DNA from: Alsobacter metallidurans
Lineage (GTDB): Bacteria; Pseudomonadota; Alphaproteobacteria; Rhizobiales; Beijerinckiaceae
Direction: 5' to 3'
DNA: 64,000 nt
Assembly (NCBI RefSeq): GCF_014636935.1
Contig: NZ_BMES01000002.1
Span: 558,001-622,000, forward strand
Shown: in pieces, positions 48,355 through 56,853 of the stretch
Position numbering within the stretch: position 1 is the stretch's first letter
How the letters are laid out: the number at the start of each line of letters is the position of its first letter
Notes under the pieces: model-generated
What the model was told of the DNA's origin: nothing
What the model saw: only the letters and a program-made list of their open reading frames with translations
Databases searched by the model: none
Program-made: the position numbers and the translations under genes

Positions 48355-49281
48355 TCAGGCCTGGCCGCCGGCCGCGGCCGCGACTTCCGCCGCGAAGTCC
48401 GTTTCCTGCTTCTCGATGCCTTCACCCAGCGCGTAGCGGTGGAAGCCTGTCACCTTGATGGCGCCGCCGATGCGACCCTCGGCTTCCTTCACGGCCTGCG
48501 CGACCGACTTGGAGCCGTCATGGACGAAGGCCTGCTCCAGGAGGCAAACCTCCTTGTAGTAGGTCTTCAAGCCGCTCTCGGTGATCTTCTCGAGCACATG
48601 CGCGGGCTTGCCGGCGTTCTTCTCGGCCAGCACGGCCTTTTCACGGGCGACGACGGCCGGGTCGAGGCCCGAGGCGTCCAAAGCCTGCGGGCTGGCGGCC
48701 GCGATGTGCATCGCCACCTGGCGAGCGAGCGCCGACAGCTCGGCCGTGTTGCCGCCCTCGGACTCGAGCGCCACGATCACGCCGATCTTGCCGAGACCCG
48801 GCGCAACCAGGTTGTGGATGTACTGGCCGATCACGCCCTTGTGGACCTGCAACTCGGCGGCGCGACGCAGCGTCATGTTCTCGCCGATGGTCGCGATGGT
48901 GTTGGCGATCGCCTCCTGGACGGTGCCGCCGCCCGGGTAATGTGTGCCGGCCAGCTTCTCGACATCGGCCGACTTCTCCAGCGCGACATCCGCGATCGTG
49001 CGGGCGAGAGCCTGGAATTCCTCGTTGCGGGCGACGAAGTCGGTCTCGGAGTTCACCTCGACGACGACGCCGCGGTTGTCGTGCACCGCAACCGCGACGA
49101 GACCCTCGGCGGCGATGCGGCCGGACTTCTTGGCGGCCTTCGCGAGGCCCTTGGTGCGCAGCCAGTCAATGGCCTGCTCGATGTCGCCGCCGTTGGCCTC
49201 GAGGGCGGCCTTGCAGTCCATCATGCCCGCGCCGGTCTTCTCGCGCAGGTCCTTCACCAAAGCGGCGGAAATCGTAGCCAT
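48355..49281 (-). CDS. tsf: Elongation factor Ts
   Basis: Nucleotide exchange factor of EF-Tu. The 308 residues have [53 protein letters not shown] and the dimerisation/core repeats. 150 bases after rpsB, with two hairpins between. Confidence 0.96.
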   Translation of the reverse strand: MATISAALVKDLREKTGAGMMDCKAALEANGGDIEQAIDWLRTKGLAKAAKKSGRIAAEGLVAVAVHDNRGVVVEVNSETDFVARNEEFQALARTIADVALEKSADVEKLAGTHYPGGGTVQEAIANTIATIGENMTLRRAAELQVHKGVIGQYIHNLVAPGLGKIGVIVALESEGGNTAELSALARQVAMHIAAASPQALDASGLDPAVVAREKAVLAEKNAGKPAHVLEKITESGLKTYYKEVCLLEQAFVHDGSKSVAQAVKEAEGRIGGAIKVTGFHRYALGEGIEKQETDFAAEVAAAAGGQA

Positions 49282-49310
49282 GGTTCACCTTTCGATCGAT
49301 CACGTGAAAA

Positions 49311-49335
49311 CACGGGAACGGCGGCCGCTCCCGTG
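49311..49335 (-). repeat. Hairpin in the rpsB-tsf spacer, near tsf
   Basis: CACGGGA (49311-49317) pairs with TCCCGTG (49329-49335); the inner part contains the palindrome GCGGCCGC. It lies about 30 bases before the tsf start on the minus strand. Confidence 0.4.
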
Positions 49336-49385
49336 ATTGAGCGACGCCATCGCGCCGCCATCGAAACACTTCGCCAGCGGCGCGG

Positions 49386-49413
49386 GGATGGCCGCCCCCG
49401 AGGGCGGCCATCC
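49386..49413 (-). terminator. Strong hairpin after rpsB (attenuator-like)
   Basis: Twelve-base perfect stem (GGATGGCCGCCC/GGGCGGCCATCC) with loop CCGA, 18 bases past the rpsB stop. No T-run. Likely reduces read-through so that tsf is made at a different level from S2, as described for the E. coli operon. Confidence 0.55.
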
Positions 49414-49431
49414 GGCGCGCGGAGCGTCTGC

Positions 49432-50454
49432 TTATGCGGCTTCGAGCAGAGCGCGAGCCTGGGCGACCCAACCGTCACGCTCGATGCGGCCATTCAGCTT
49501 GGCGGTCGCGTCGACCTGGGCCACGTCGGCCGGGGTCATGGCGGCGAACTGCCAGTAGTGGAACAGGCCGGTCTCGTTCAGCTTCTTCTCGAGCTGCGGG
49601 CCGACGCCGGTCAGCTTGGACAGGTCGTCCGGAGCGCCGCGGGGAGCCGCGAGCAGCTCGAAAGCTTCGCCGGTCGGCGAACCCGCGTCGGCGGCGGCCG
49701 GAGCCGGAGCGAGTTCCTCCTCGACCGGAGCCTCCATCTCGCCGATGTCGATGCCGAGAGCGCCCTGGCCACGCGAAATGCCATCGATGGCGGCGCGCGA
49801 AACGAGGTCGCAATACAGCGCGATGGCGCGGCCGGCGTCGTCATTGCCCGGCACCGGGAAGGTGATCCCGTCCGGATCGCAGTTGGTGTCGACGATGGCG
49901 GCCACCGGGATGCCGAGACGCTTGGCCTCCTGGATCGCCAGCTGCTCCTTGTTGGTGTCGATCACAAAGATCAGGTCGGGCACGCCGCCCATGTCCTTGA
50001 TGCCGCCCAGGGCGCGCTCCAGCTTCTCCTTTTCACGGGAGAGCATCAGGCGCTCCTTCTTGGTGAGGCCGGCGGCGCCGGCCGCGAGCGTCTCGTCGAC
50101 CTTGCGCAGCCGCTGGATGGAGCCCGAGATCGTCTTCCAGTTCGTCAGCATGCCGCCGAGCCAGCGGGAGTTGACGTAGTACTGGGCCGAACGCTTGGCG
50201 GCGTCAGCGATGGAGTCGGCCGCCTGGCGCTTCGTGCCAACGAACAGCACGCGGCCGCCGCGCGACACCGTGTCGGAAATCGCCTGCAGGGCGCGATGAA
50301 GCATCGGCACCGTCTGGGCGAGATCGATCACGTGGATATTGTTGCGGGTGCCGAAGATGTACTGCTGCATCTTCGGGTTCCAGCGGTGCGACTGGTGGCC
50401 GAAATGGGCGCCGGCCTCGAGGAGCTGGCGCATGGAAAAATCGGGCAGAGCCAT
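49432..50454 (-). CDS. rpsB: 30S ribosomal protein S2 with C-terminal HhH-like extension
   Basis: Small-subunit protein at the head-body junction. Residues 1 to about 230 are canonical S2 ([61 protein letters not shown]). Then an acidic linker ([20 protein letters not shown]) and a folded-looking domain at about residues 270-340: [32 protein letters not shown], which has the helix-hairpin-helix look ([12 protein letters not shown]). Total 340 residues against 240 in E. coli. Related alphaproteobacteria share a long S2, so it is not a local accident. Confidence 0.95.
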   Translation of the reverse strand: MALPDFSMRQLLEAGAHFGHQSHRWNPKMQQYIFGTRNNIHVIDLAQTVPMLHRALQAISDTVSRGGRVLFVGTKRQAADSIADAAKRSAQYYVNSRWLGGMLTNWKTISGSIQRLRKVDETLAAGAAGLTKKERLMLSREKEKLERALGGIKDMGGVPDLIFVIDTNKEQLAIQEAKRLGIPVAAIVDTNCDPDGITFPVPGNDDAGRAIALYCDLVSRAAIDGISRGQGALGIDIGEMEAPVEEELAPAPAAADAGSPTGEAFELLAAPRGAPDDLSKLTGVGPQLEKKLNETGLFHYWQFAAMTPADVAQVDATAKLNGRIERDGWVAQARALLEAA

Positions 50455-50494
50455 GGTGTTCTACTTCTCCGGTTGAGCCTCCGCGGACAGTGAG

Positions 50495-50512
50495 CCGGGC
50501 GATATCGCCCGG
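50495..50512 (-). promoter_or_regulatory. Palindrome in the rpsB leader
   Basis: An 18-base perfect palindrome CCGGGCGAT/ATCGCCCGG, 40 bases upstream of the rpsB start and inside the predicted transcript. It may be part of an S2 autoregulatory leader or a protein-binding site. Confidence 0.4.
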
Positions 50513-50563
50513 GTGGCACCGGAACGGCAATGAAGCCGAAAGTCCGCGTGTGGAATGCGCGCG

Positions 50564-50592
50564 CTTATAGTCGCCAAGCCCCGGAAGCGCAA
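50564..50592 (-). promoter_or_regulatory. Putative sigma70 promoter of rpsB
   Basis: On the minus strand: TTGCGC (50592-50587), a 17-base spacer, TATAAG (50569-50564). The -10 matches five of six and the -35 four of six consensus positions. Predicted leader of about 100 bases containing the palindrome at 50495. Confidence 0.55.
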
Positions 50593-50657
50593 GCGCATGC
50601 CCCCTTTGAAATTCCTTAGGAGCCTCCCCATATGCTCAACCGGTGGGCAGGACGCCC

Positions 50658-51689
50658 ATGAAAGGCCCTTACGGTAGGACCATGACCCTTCTCAAGACCT
50701 CGCGGCCCGGCCGCGTTCTCTTCACTGCGGCGGCCATTATCGCGCTTGGCCTTGGAGCCGCAGAGGCCAGGCCCGGCAAGGGCGGCAGCTTCGGCAGCCG
50801 CGGCGCGAACACCTTTTCCGCGCCGCCCTCCACCGCGACCGCGCCTCGCACGGCCGCCCCGATCGAGCGTAGCATCACGCAGCCCGGCGCGCCTTCTATG
50901 GCGGGCCAGACGACTGGCGCGACCCGCGGCGGCCTCTTCAGCAAGCCCGGCTTCGGCATGGGCCTGATGGGCGGCCTGCTCGGCGCCGGCCTCCTTGGCG
51001 CGCTGATGGGCAACGGCTTCTTCGGCGGCCTGGGCGGCGTCATGTCGTTCCTCGGCCTCATCATCCAGCTCGCGCTGGTGTTCTTCGTGGTGCGCTTCGC
51101 CATCAACTGGTTCCGCAACCGCAACGGCGCGCCCGCTCCCCAGCGTCCCGCCATGGCGGCGGCCGGCGCCGGTCCGGGCGATGCGCCCGGCATGCAGCGC
51201 AGCGCGCTCGGCGGCGCGACTGGCGGCGCGGGTTTCGGCGGCTTCGGCGGGGCCCAGCCCCAGCCGGCTCCGGCCGTGACGCCCATCGAGGTGGCGCCGG
51301 CTGACTTCGAGTCGTTCGAAAAGCTTCTCGGCGACATCAACAACGCCTGGGACGCCGAGAACGAAGGCGCGCTGCGCCGGTTCACGACGCCCGAGATGGC
51401 GAGTTATTTCGGCCAGGAGCTGGCCGACAATGCCGCCAAGGGCCTGCATGACCGCGTCAAGGACGTGAAGCTCCAGCAGGGCGACCTGGCTGAAGCCTGG
51501 CGCGAGGGCTCAACGGATTACGCCACGGTTGCGATGCGCTTCTCGGTGGTGAATGCCCTGTTCGAGCGCGCCTCCGGCAAGGTGGTCGAGGGCGACCCCG
51601 TGAAGCCGCAGGATGTTACCGAGATCTGGACGTTCCGCCGAGACGCCGGCGACGGCTGGAAGCTTTCGGCGATCCAGCAGCAGGCGTAA
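50658..51689 (+). CDS. Tim44-like domain protein (TimA type)
   Basis: A 343-residue envelope protein: signal peptide or anchor (VLFTAAAIIALGLGAAEA, residues 20-37), a Gly/Ala-rich segment with a glycine-zipper look (GMGLMGGLLGAGLLGALMG), a membrane helix (FLGLIIQLALVFFVVRFAI, about 128-147) and a C-terminal Tim44 domain (PADFESFEKLLGDINNAWDAENEGALRRFTTPEMASYF, to the end). Alphaproteobacterial Tim44 homologues are known relatives of the mitochondrial import motor part, but their own job is unclear. Start at 50658 has AGGA five bases upstream. Divergent from rpsB. Confidence 0.88.
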   Translation: MKGPYGRTMTLLKTSRPGRVLFTAAAIIALGLGAAEARPGKGGSFGSRGANTFSAPPSTATAPRTAAPIERSITQPGAPSMAGQTTGATRGGLFSKPGFGMGLMGGLLGAGLLGALMGNGFFGGLGGVMSFLGLIIQLALVFFVVRFAINWFRNRNGAPAPQRPAMAAAGAGPGDAPGMQRSALGGATGGAGFGGFGGAQPQPAPAVTPIEVAPADFESFEKLLGDINNAWDAENEGALRRFTTPEMASYFGQELADNAAKGLHDRVKDVKLQQGDLAEAWREGSTDYATVAMRFSVVNALFERASGKVVEGDPVKPQDVTEIWTFRRDAGDGWKLSAIQQQA

Positions 51690-51710
51690 GCCTGGAAAGA
51701 ATGAAGAACG

Positions 51711-51742
51711 AAGGCCGGGAGCGATCCCGGCCTTTTTCGTTT
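51711..51742 (+). terminator. Rho-independent terminator of the Tim44-like gene
   Basis: AAGGCCGGGA (51711-51720) and TCCCGGCCTT (51725-51734), perfect ten-base stem with loop GCGA, followed by TTTCGTTT. Confidence 0.88.
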
Positions 51743-51800
51743 GGGCAAACCTGGGCCGGAACACTGGTCGTTTCGCTTCTTGGGGAAGCACGCCGCAGCA

Positions 51801-51853
51801 CACCCTCCCTTTGAGGGGGAGGGTCAACGGCCAAAGGCCGGCGAGGTGGGGTG
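51801..51853 (+). repeat. Palindromic repeat element, copy 1
   Basis: CACCCTCCC..TTTGAGG..GGGAGGGT is itself a hairpin (51801-51824), followed by a GGCC-rich arm and GGTGGGGTG (51845-51853). It is nearly identical, in reverse complement, to the element at 51901-51949. Similar CTCCCCCTCAAGGGGGAG elements are dispersed in many alphaproteobacterial genomes. Confidence 0.7.
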
Positions 51854-51900
51854 CAGCCCGGGCAGTTCTCTCGACCGAAAGCCAGTGCTTCGCCCAGCGT

Positions 51901-51949
51901 CACCCCACCCCGCCGCTGCGCGGCGACCCTCCCCCTCAAGGGGGTGGTG
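51901..51949 (-). repeat. Palindromic repeat element, copy 2 (inverted)
   Basis: CACCCCACC (51901-51909) is the exact reverse complement of 51845-51853; GACCCTCCCCCTCAAGGGGG (from 51925) mirrors the hairpin part of copy 1. Between them GCCGCTGCGCGGC (51912-51924) makes a small extra hairpin not shared with copy 1. Confidence 0.7.
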
Positions 51950-52077
51950 GCGCTTCGAGCGCCTCGCTTCCCTCCCCGCCCGACGCAAGGGAGCCATTCC
52001 GCGCCCGATTTGCCTTTGACGCGGGGGGAGCGCGTCCCCAAGATGCCGGCCTTCACCCATCGAGTATGTGAACGGCC

Positions 52078-53457
52078 ATGCTGACCAACCTGCAGACGCG
52101 CGACGTCGAGACCATGATCCACCCCTACACCAACCTGGCGGCCTTCCGCGAAGCGGGCCCGCTGGTGTTGGAGAGCGGCAAGGGCGTGTGGGTCTATGAC
52201 AGTGACGGCAAGCCCTACATCGAGGGCATGGCCGGCCTCTGGTGCACGTCGCTGGGCTACAGCAACGAGGAACTGGTCGAGACCGCGCGCGAGCAGATGT
52301 CGCGCCTGCCGTTCACTCACATCTTCGGCGGCAAGAGCAACGATCCGGCGATCGAGCTGGCCGAGAAGCTGAAGGAGATCGCCCCCATGCCGGTCTCCAA
52401 GGTGCTGTTCGGCGCCTCGGGATCGGACGCCAACGACACGCAGGTGAAGCTGGTCTGGTACTACAACAACGCCATCGGGCGGCCGGAGAAAAAGAAGATC
52501 ATCGCCCGCATCAAGGGCTACCACGGCGTCACGGTGGCTTCGGCGTCGCTGACCGGCCTGCCGGCCAACCACACCGACTTTGATCTGCCGATCAAGAACA
52601 TCCTCCACACCTCCTGCCCGCACTACTACCGCTTCGGCAAGGACGGCGAGACCGAGGAGGAGTTCGCCACCCGCTGCGCCGACGAGCTCGAGGAGCTGAT
52701 CCTCAAGGAGGGCCCCGAGACGGTGGCGGCCTTCATCGCCGAGCCGGTGGGCGGCGCGGGCGGCGTCACGGTGCCGCCGGTCGGCTACTACGAAAAGATC
52801 CAGCGGGTGCTGGACAAGTACGACGTGCTGTTCATCGCCGACGAGGTGATCACGGGGTTCGGCCGGCTCGGCACGATGTTCGGTTCCGAGGCGGTCGGCA
52901 TGCGCCCTGACACGATGTCCTGCGCCAAGGCGATCACGTCGGCCTACTTCCCGGTCTCGGCCGTGATGATCCCCGAGAAGATCTACGCCGCCATGCTGGA
53001 CGAAAGCCGCAAGATCGGCACCTTCGGCCACGGCAACACCTATGCGGGCCACCCCGTCGGCATGGCGCTGGGCGTGAAGACCATCGAGATCTACCAGCGC
53101 GACAACATCGTCGGCCACGTGCAGTCGATGCTGCCGGGCTTCTGGAAGCACCTGGACAGGCTGCGGGATCACCCGCTGGTGGGCGAAGTGCGCGGCAAGG
53201 GCATGGTGGCGGGCATCGAGCTGGTGGCCGACAAGGCCACCAAGCGCGCCTTCGACATCAAGAAGACCATCGGGGCCAAGGCCACCAACCTTGCCCAGCA
53301 AGAGGGCCTGATCGTCCGCAACCTGGGCGACACGGTCGCGATCTGCCCGCCGCTGGTGATCAACGCCGGTGAGGTCGACGAGCTCTTCGACAAGCTCACC
53401 CGTGCGCTGGACCGCCTCGAGGCGCATGTGCGCAGCGAGAACCTGCGCGCCGCGTGA
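52078..53457 (+). CDS. Class III aminotransferase (omega-transaminase-like)
   Basis: A 459-residue fold-type I PLP enzyme, with the PLP Lys284 in SCAKAITSAYFPVSAV, the aspartate in FIADEVITGFGRLG and the substrate block YIEGMAGLWCTSLGYSNEEL. The latter resembles putrescine- or beta-alanine:pyruvate aminotransferases and other omega-transaminases, which cannot be separated by eye. Start at 52078 (ATG) has a weak binding site. No pathway genes adjacent; stops meet the next gene with one base between. Confidence 0.88.
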   Translation: MLTNLQTRDVETMIHPYTNLAAFREAGPLVLESGKGVWVYDSDGKPYIEGMAGLWCTSLGYSNEELVETAREQMSRLPFTHIFGGKSNDPAIELAEKLKEIAPMPVSKVLFGASGSDANDTQVKLVWYYNNAIGRPEKKKIIARIKGYHGVTVASASLTGLPANHTDFDLPIKNILHTSCPHYYRFGKDGETEEEFATRCADELEELILKEGPETVAAFIAEPVGGAGGVTVPPVGYYEKIQRVLDKYDVLFIADEVITGFGRLGTMFGSEAVGMRPDTMSCAKAITSAYFPVSAVMIPEKIYAAMLDESRKIGTFGHGNTYAGHPVGMALGVKTIEIYQRDNIVGHVQSMLPGFWKHLDRLRDHPLVGEVRGKGMVAGIELVADKATKRAFDIKKTIGAKATNLAQQEGLIVRNLGDTVAICPPLVINAGEVDELFDKLTRALDRLEAHVRSENLRAA

Positions 53458-53458
53458 C

Positions 53459-54016
53459 CTAGCGCTGGCGCACGTTCATGGCCTGGATGTCGCGGCGGTC
53501 AAGCCACGCGATGTCCGGCGCCGCCGTGGCGATCATCTTGCCGATTACGGTGCGGGGCACGCCGTAGCGCTCGGCGTATGACGCCATCACGGCCGTGCCC
53601 CGGTCGCTGGAGCCCGAGCGCGTATAGGCGGTGTGGACGCCGATGCGCGCCGAGCGCGCCGCAAGCCGCCTGGGGCTGGCCGCGAAGATCATGAAGCAGC
53701 CGCTCGCGCAGGTGCCCGCCACCAGCGCGGGGATGCGCCGCCGTCGCACCGTCTCGGCGATCGCGATGCTTTCGCCGAGGTACCCGCCCGGCGAATCCAG
53801 CGCCAGCATGCCGATCGGCTGGCGGGCCTCGTCCAGAGCAAGCAGCATCTCGGCGAAGCGCAGGCTGTCGCCGGTGTCGATCTTGCCCTGGATGATCACC
53901 GCCACGGGCCCGCGCTTGGGCTTCACCACGACAAGATCCGCCGCTTGCGCGCCGGCCATGCCGGCCGCGCCGGCCAGAACGCTCGCTAGTCCCAAGAAGA
54001 TGGCCCGGAAACGCAT
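53459..54016 (-). CDS. Periplasmic ClpP/crotonase-fold protein (COG3904-like)
   Basis: A 185-residue protein with signal peptide (FRAIFLGLASVLAGAAGMAG, cleavage near AQA-A at 25-26). The mature part shows the ClpP/SppA fold pattern: IIQGKIDTGDSLRFAEML, LDSPGGYLGESIAIAE, and AGTCASGCFMIFAA, where Ser105 lies at the nucleophile position flanked by Cys103 and Cys107; then IGVHTAY. Predicted periplasmic serine hydrolase of unknown substrate. GGAG nine bases before the ATG at 54016. Confidence 0.78.
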   Translation of the reverse strand: MRFRAIFLGLASVLAGAAGMAGAQAADLVVVKPKRGPVAVIIQGKIDTGDSLRFAEMLLALDEARQPIGMLALDSPGGYLGESIAIAETVRRRRIPALVAGTCASGCFMIFAASPRRLAARSARIGVHTAYTRSGSSDRGTAVMASYAERYGVPRTVIGKMIATAAPDIAWLDRRDIQAMNVRQR

Positions 54017-54101
54017 GCGGAGTACTCCCTGAGCGGGCAGACTCGCCGTCCCGGAACGCAGCGTCAACACGCGCCCGTTGCGACGAAAAGCCCACCTTCT
54101 G

Positions 54102-55076
54102 CTAGAACCAGCCGCGTCGCTTGAACCACAGCAGCGGAATAGCGCCGCTGAGCACGATGACGACGAGCGAGAGCGGGTAGCCCCAGAGCCAGTCGAGCTC
54201 GGGCATGTGCTTGAAGTTCATGCCCCACACGCCGACCATGATGGTTGGCGGAATGCCCACCACGGACGCGATAGTGAGCACCTTGAACACGTCGTTCTGC
54301 TCGATGCTGATATAGCCGAGCACGGCGTCCAGCAGGAACTGCGTCTTGTTGGAGACGTGCGCCTCGTAGTCGTTCAATGAGGCGATGTCGCGCGACACGG
54401 CCGCGAGACGGTTCTGGAATTCGGCCGGGATCCACTCCCGGCCAACCTCCTGCGTGAAGGCGGCGATGCGCCCCACCCCCAGCAGCACGTCGCGAGCCAT
54501 GGATACGCGGTCGCCGATGGCCCCGATCCTGGTCAGGGTCAGGCGCAGCCGCTGGGTGGACCGGACCGCATGACGCGGATTGGACGGATCGCCGCGAAAA
54601 GCCTGCCGGGACAACCGGTCGAGCTCCGCGCCGAGGCTTTCCAATACGTCCGCGCCCCGGTCGACCACGGCCTCCAGCAAGGCCGTGAACACGCCAAGCG
54701 CGCTCGCCAGGGACTTGTCCTTGCGCACGGTCTCGACCACGGCGTCGAACGCGCTGAGCTCGGCGTAGCGGATCGTGACCAGCAGCTTGGGCGCGAGCAC
54801 GAAGCCGACCGGCGACAGCATCGGCCCCTGGGCGTCGTTCTTTCCCACGATGGGCGTGCTCAGGTAGAGGACGCCCTCCTCGGCGATGAGCCGGCTCGAC
54901 GCCTCGATCTCGCTGAGCGCATCGCGATCTGGCACCCTTACCCGGGCCCGCTTCTCGACGAATTCGCGTTCCTCGGGCGTGGGGTCGAACAGGTCGAGCC
55001 AGATCACCTCGCCCGGCAGATCGGGATCGGTGCTCGTGCGGACCGTGCCGGCTTCGTCGCGATAAAGGGTGAGCAA
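54102..55076 (-). CDS. corA: CorA family magnesium transporter
   Basis: Pentameric inner-membrane divalent cation channel. The protein has a large cytoplasmic domain, two C-terminal membrane helices and the selectivity motif VGVWGMNFKHMPEL between them; the end is PLLWFKRRGWF. Start set at a TTG (55076) that gives the usual opening LLTLYRDEAG and has AGGAAGG ten bases upstream; the only earlier starts would overlap the deaminase gene and add a Pro/Arg-rich, non-conserved stretch. 324 residues fits CorA. The tail residues suggest the CorA2/ZntB-like branch is possible, so metal choice is tentative. Confidence 0.87.
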   Translation of the reverse strand: MLTLYRDEAGTVRTSTDPDLPGEVIWLDLFDPTPEEREFVEKRARVRVPDRDALSEIEASSRLIAEEGVLYLSTPIVGKNDAQGPMLSPVGFVLAPKLLVTIRYAELSAFDAVVETVRKDKSLASALGVFTALLEAVVDRGADVLESLGAELDRLSRQAFRGDPSNPRHAVRSTQRLRLTLTRIGAIGDRVSMARDVLLGVGRIAAFTQEVGREWIPAEFQNRLAAVSRDIASLNDYEAHVSNKTQFLLDAVLGYISIEQNDVFKVLTIASVVGIPPTIMVGVWGMNFKHMPELDWLWGYPLSLVVIVLSGAIPLLWFKRRGWF

Positions 55077-55146
55077 GTGCGGCTGGCCTTCCTGGATTTC
55101 GGGATCAACGGCGAGACCGCGCCGCGGTTGCGCCGCGCGCGGGCGA

Positions 55147-56481
55147 TCAGCCGAAACGCCGCGCCGCGCGGCCGTGCTCGGCCCGCAGCGCCGCAAGGTC
55201 GACGCCCACCGGCATGGCGTCGATCACCCTCCACTGGCCCGCCACCATCACGCGGTCGGCGCGGTGCGCCCCGCACAGCACCAGCGCGGCGATGGGGTCG
55301 TGCGCGCCCGAGAACCTCAATTCGTTCAGCGTGAACAGCGCGAGGTCGGCCTGCATGCCGGGCGCGATCGCGCCGATGTCGTCGCGCCCGAGGCATCGCG
55401 CCGAACCTGTGGTCGCCCAGCGCAACGCGTCCAGGTGCGTCACGCGGCTCGCCGAGCCGTAGTGGAGCCGCCCCACCATCACGGCGTGCCGCACGGCTTC
55501 CATCATGTTGGACGAATCATTGGACGCCGAGCCGTCCACCCCGAGGCCGACCGGCGATCCCGCGGCCTCAAGATCCAGCGTCCGGCAGAAGCCCGACGCC
55601 AGGGTGGCGTTGGAGGTCGCGCAATGGCAGACCCCGACGCCGTGCCGGCCCAGCCGCGCGAGCTCGCCGTCGTCGAAGTGGATGCCGTGGGCGAGCCAGG
55701 TCCGGCCAGAGAGCCAGCCCGTGTCCTCCAGCAGGTCCACGGGACGGCAGCCATAGGTCGCGACGCAGAACGCGTCCTCGTCGCGTGTTTCGCCCAGATG
55801 AGTGTGGAGGCGACAGCCAAAGCGCTCGGCCAGCTTGGCGCTCTCGGTCATAAGCCGCCGCGTCACCGAGAAGGGCGAACACGGGGCCAGCGCAACCTGG
55901 GTCATCGAGCCCGGGCGCGCATCGTGGAACAGCGACAGCACACGCTCGCTGTCGGCCAGGATCTCGTCCTCTTCCTGCACCACGCTGTCGGGTGGCAGTC
56001 CGCCGTCCTTTTGCGACAGGTTCATGGACCCTCGCGTCACGGTGACCCGGATGCCGAGCGCCCTCGCCTCTTCGACCTCGATGTCGATGGCGCGCTCGAG
56101 CCCGCGCGGAAACAGGTAGTGGTGGTCCGCCGCCGTGGTGCAGCCCGACAGCAGCAGCTCCGTCAACGCAAGCCGGACCGCAACCCGGAAGCTGTCCGGA
56201 TCAAGCCGCGCCCAGATCGGATACAGCGCCTGCAGCCAGGGAAAAAGCTCGCGGTTGATCGCCGCCAGATGGGCGCGCGTCAGCGTCTGGTAGAAATGGT
56301 GGTGGGTGTTGATCAGGCCCGGCAAGACGACGTGGCGGGACGCGTCGAAAATTGCGTCCACGTCGGCGGGATCAGGCGCGGCCGCCGGAACGAGTTGGGC
56401 GACTGCGCCATTTTCGACCACGACGCCGCGCCCTGCCCCCTCGGCCAGGATCGCGATCGGGTCCTTGATCCAGAGCCGCAT
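55147..56481 (-). CDS. 8-oxoguanine deaminase (amidohydrolase)
   Basis: Deaminates 8-oxoguanine to urate in the cytoplasm. The 444-residue metal-dependent hydrolase has the HxH pair His60/His62 in LPGLINTHHHFYQTL, the HLGETRDED block with its third His, and VGLGVDGSASNDSSNMM with the metal Asp. The FYQTLTRA and SASNDSSNMM motifs match the 8-oxoguanine deaminase group rather than chlorohydrolase/guanine deaminase, but a related purine or triazine could be the substrate. corA begins 70 bases downstream. Confidence 0.88.
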   Translation of the reverse strand: MRLWIKDPIAILAEGAGRGVVVENGAVAQLVPAAAPDPADVDAIFDASRHVVLPGLINTHHHFYQTLTRAHLAAINRELFPWLQALYPIWARLDPDSFRVAVRLALTELLLSGCTTAADHHYLFPRGLERAIDIEVEEARALGIRVTVTRGSMNLSQKDGGLPPDSVVQEEDEILADSERVLSLFHDARPGSMTQVALAPCSPFSVTRRLMTESAKLAERFGCRLHTHLGETRDEDAFCVATYGCRPVDLLEDTGWLSGRTWLAHGIHFDDGELARLGRHGVGVCHCATSNATLASGFCRTLDLEAAGSPVGLGVDGSASNDSSNMMEAVRHAVMVGRLHYGSASRVTHLDALRWATTGSARCLGRDDIGAIAPGMQADLALFTLNELRFSGAHDPIAALVLCGAHRADRVMVAGQWRVIDAMPVGVDLAALRAEHGRAARRFG

Positions 56482-56538
56482 CCATCCCCCTCAGGCCGGC
56501 TGGCGCGCCGATCCGGCGCGCCGTTTCGCCGGGAGCGC

Positions 56539-56853
56539 TCAGGGGCAGATGTAACCGTTCTGGCCGTCCGAGGTGCAGCGGGCGCCATTGGGCAGAACGA
56601 CGCCGCCGGCTCCGTCGGCGCTGACGCGGGCGCCGTTGGGCAGCGTGAAGCCGCCGCCCGGCTCGGCCGCCACGACGGTGCCGTCGGGCAGGATGTAGCT
56701 GCCGGTTCCCGTGTAGGCGATGCGCTTGGCGGCTGGCGCCGACGGCGCGGGTGGCGGCGCCACGACGGCTGGCGTGGTGACGGCGACCCGGGTGGGAGTC
56801 GAAACGCAGGCCGCGAGGCCCGTCGCAACCAAAGCCAAGACTACAATGCGCAT
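56539..56853 (-). CDS. Small lipoprotein, unknown
   Basis: A 104-residue lipoprotein with a perfect lipobox (LVATGLAAC, lipidated Cys16), an Ala/Pro linker, and then three similar short units: SYILPDGTVVAAEPGGG, FTLPNGARVSADGAGG and VVLPNGARCTSDGQNG, ending YICP. The repeated LPNG(A/T)xV pattern looks like a small beta-repeat. GAGAGG six bases before the ATG. No function known. Confidence 0.75.
   Translation of the reverse strand: MRIVVLALVATGLAACVSTPTRVAVTTPAVVAPPPAPSAPAAKRIAYTGTGSYILPDGTVVAAEPGGGFTLPNGARVSADGAGGVVLPNGARCTSDGQNGYICP

Larger units (their letters stand above)
51735..52077. other. Intergenic region carrying an inverted repeat pair
   Basis: 343 bases without a gene. It is mostly filled by two related palindromic elements in opposite orientation (51801-51853 and 51901-51949). 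After them no promoter for the aminotransferase is evident, and its binding site is weak. Confidence 0.65.

Noticed and set aside
48439-50493. 684-codon open frame on the plus strand
   Set aside because: Antisense to tsf and rpsB, both unambiguous; composition typical of a shadow frame.
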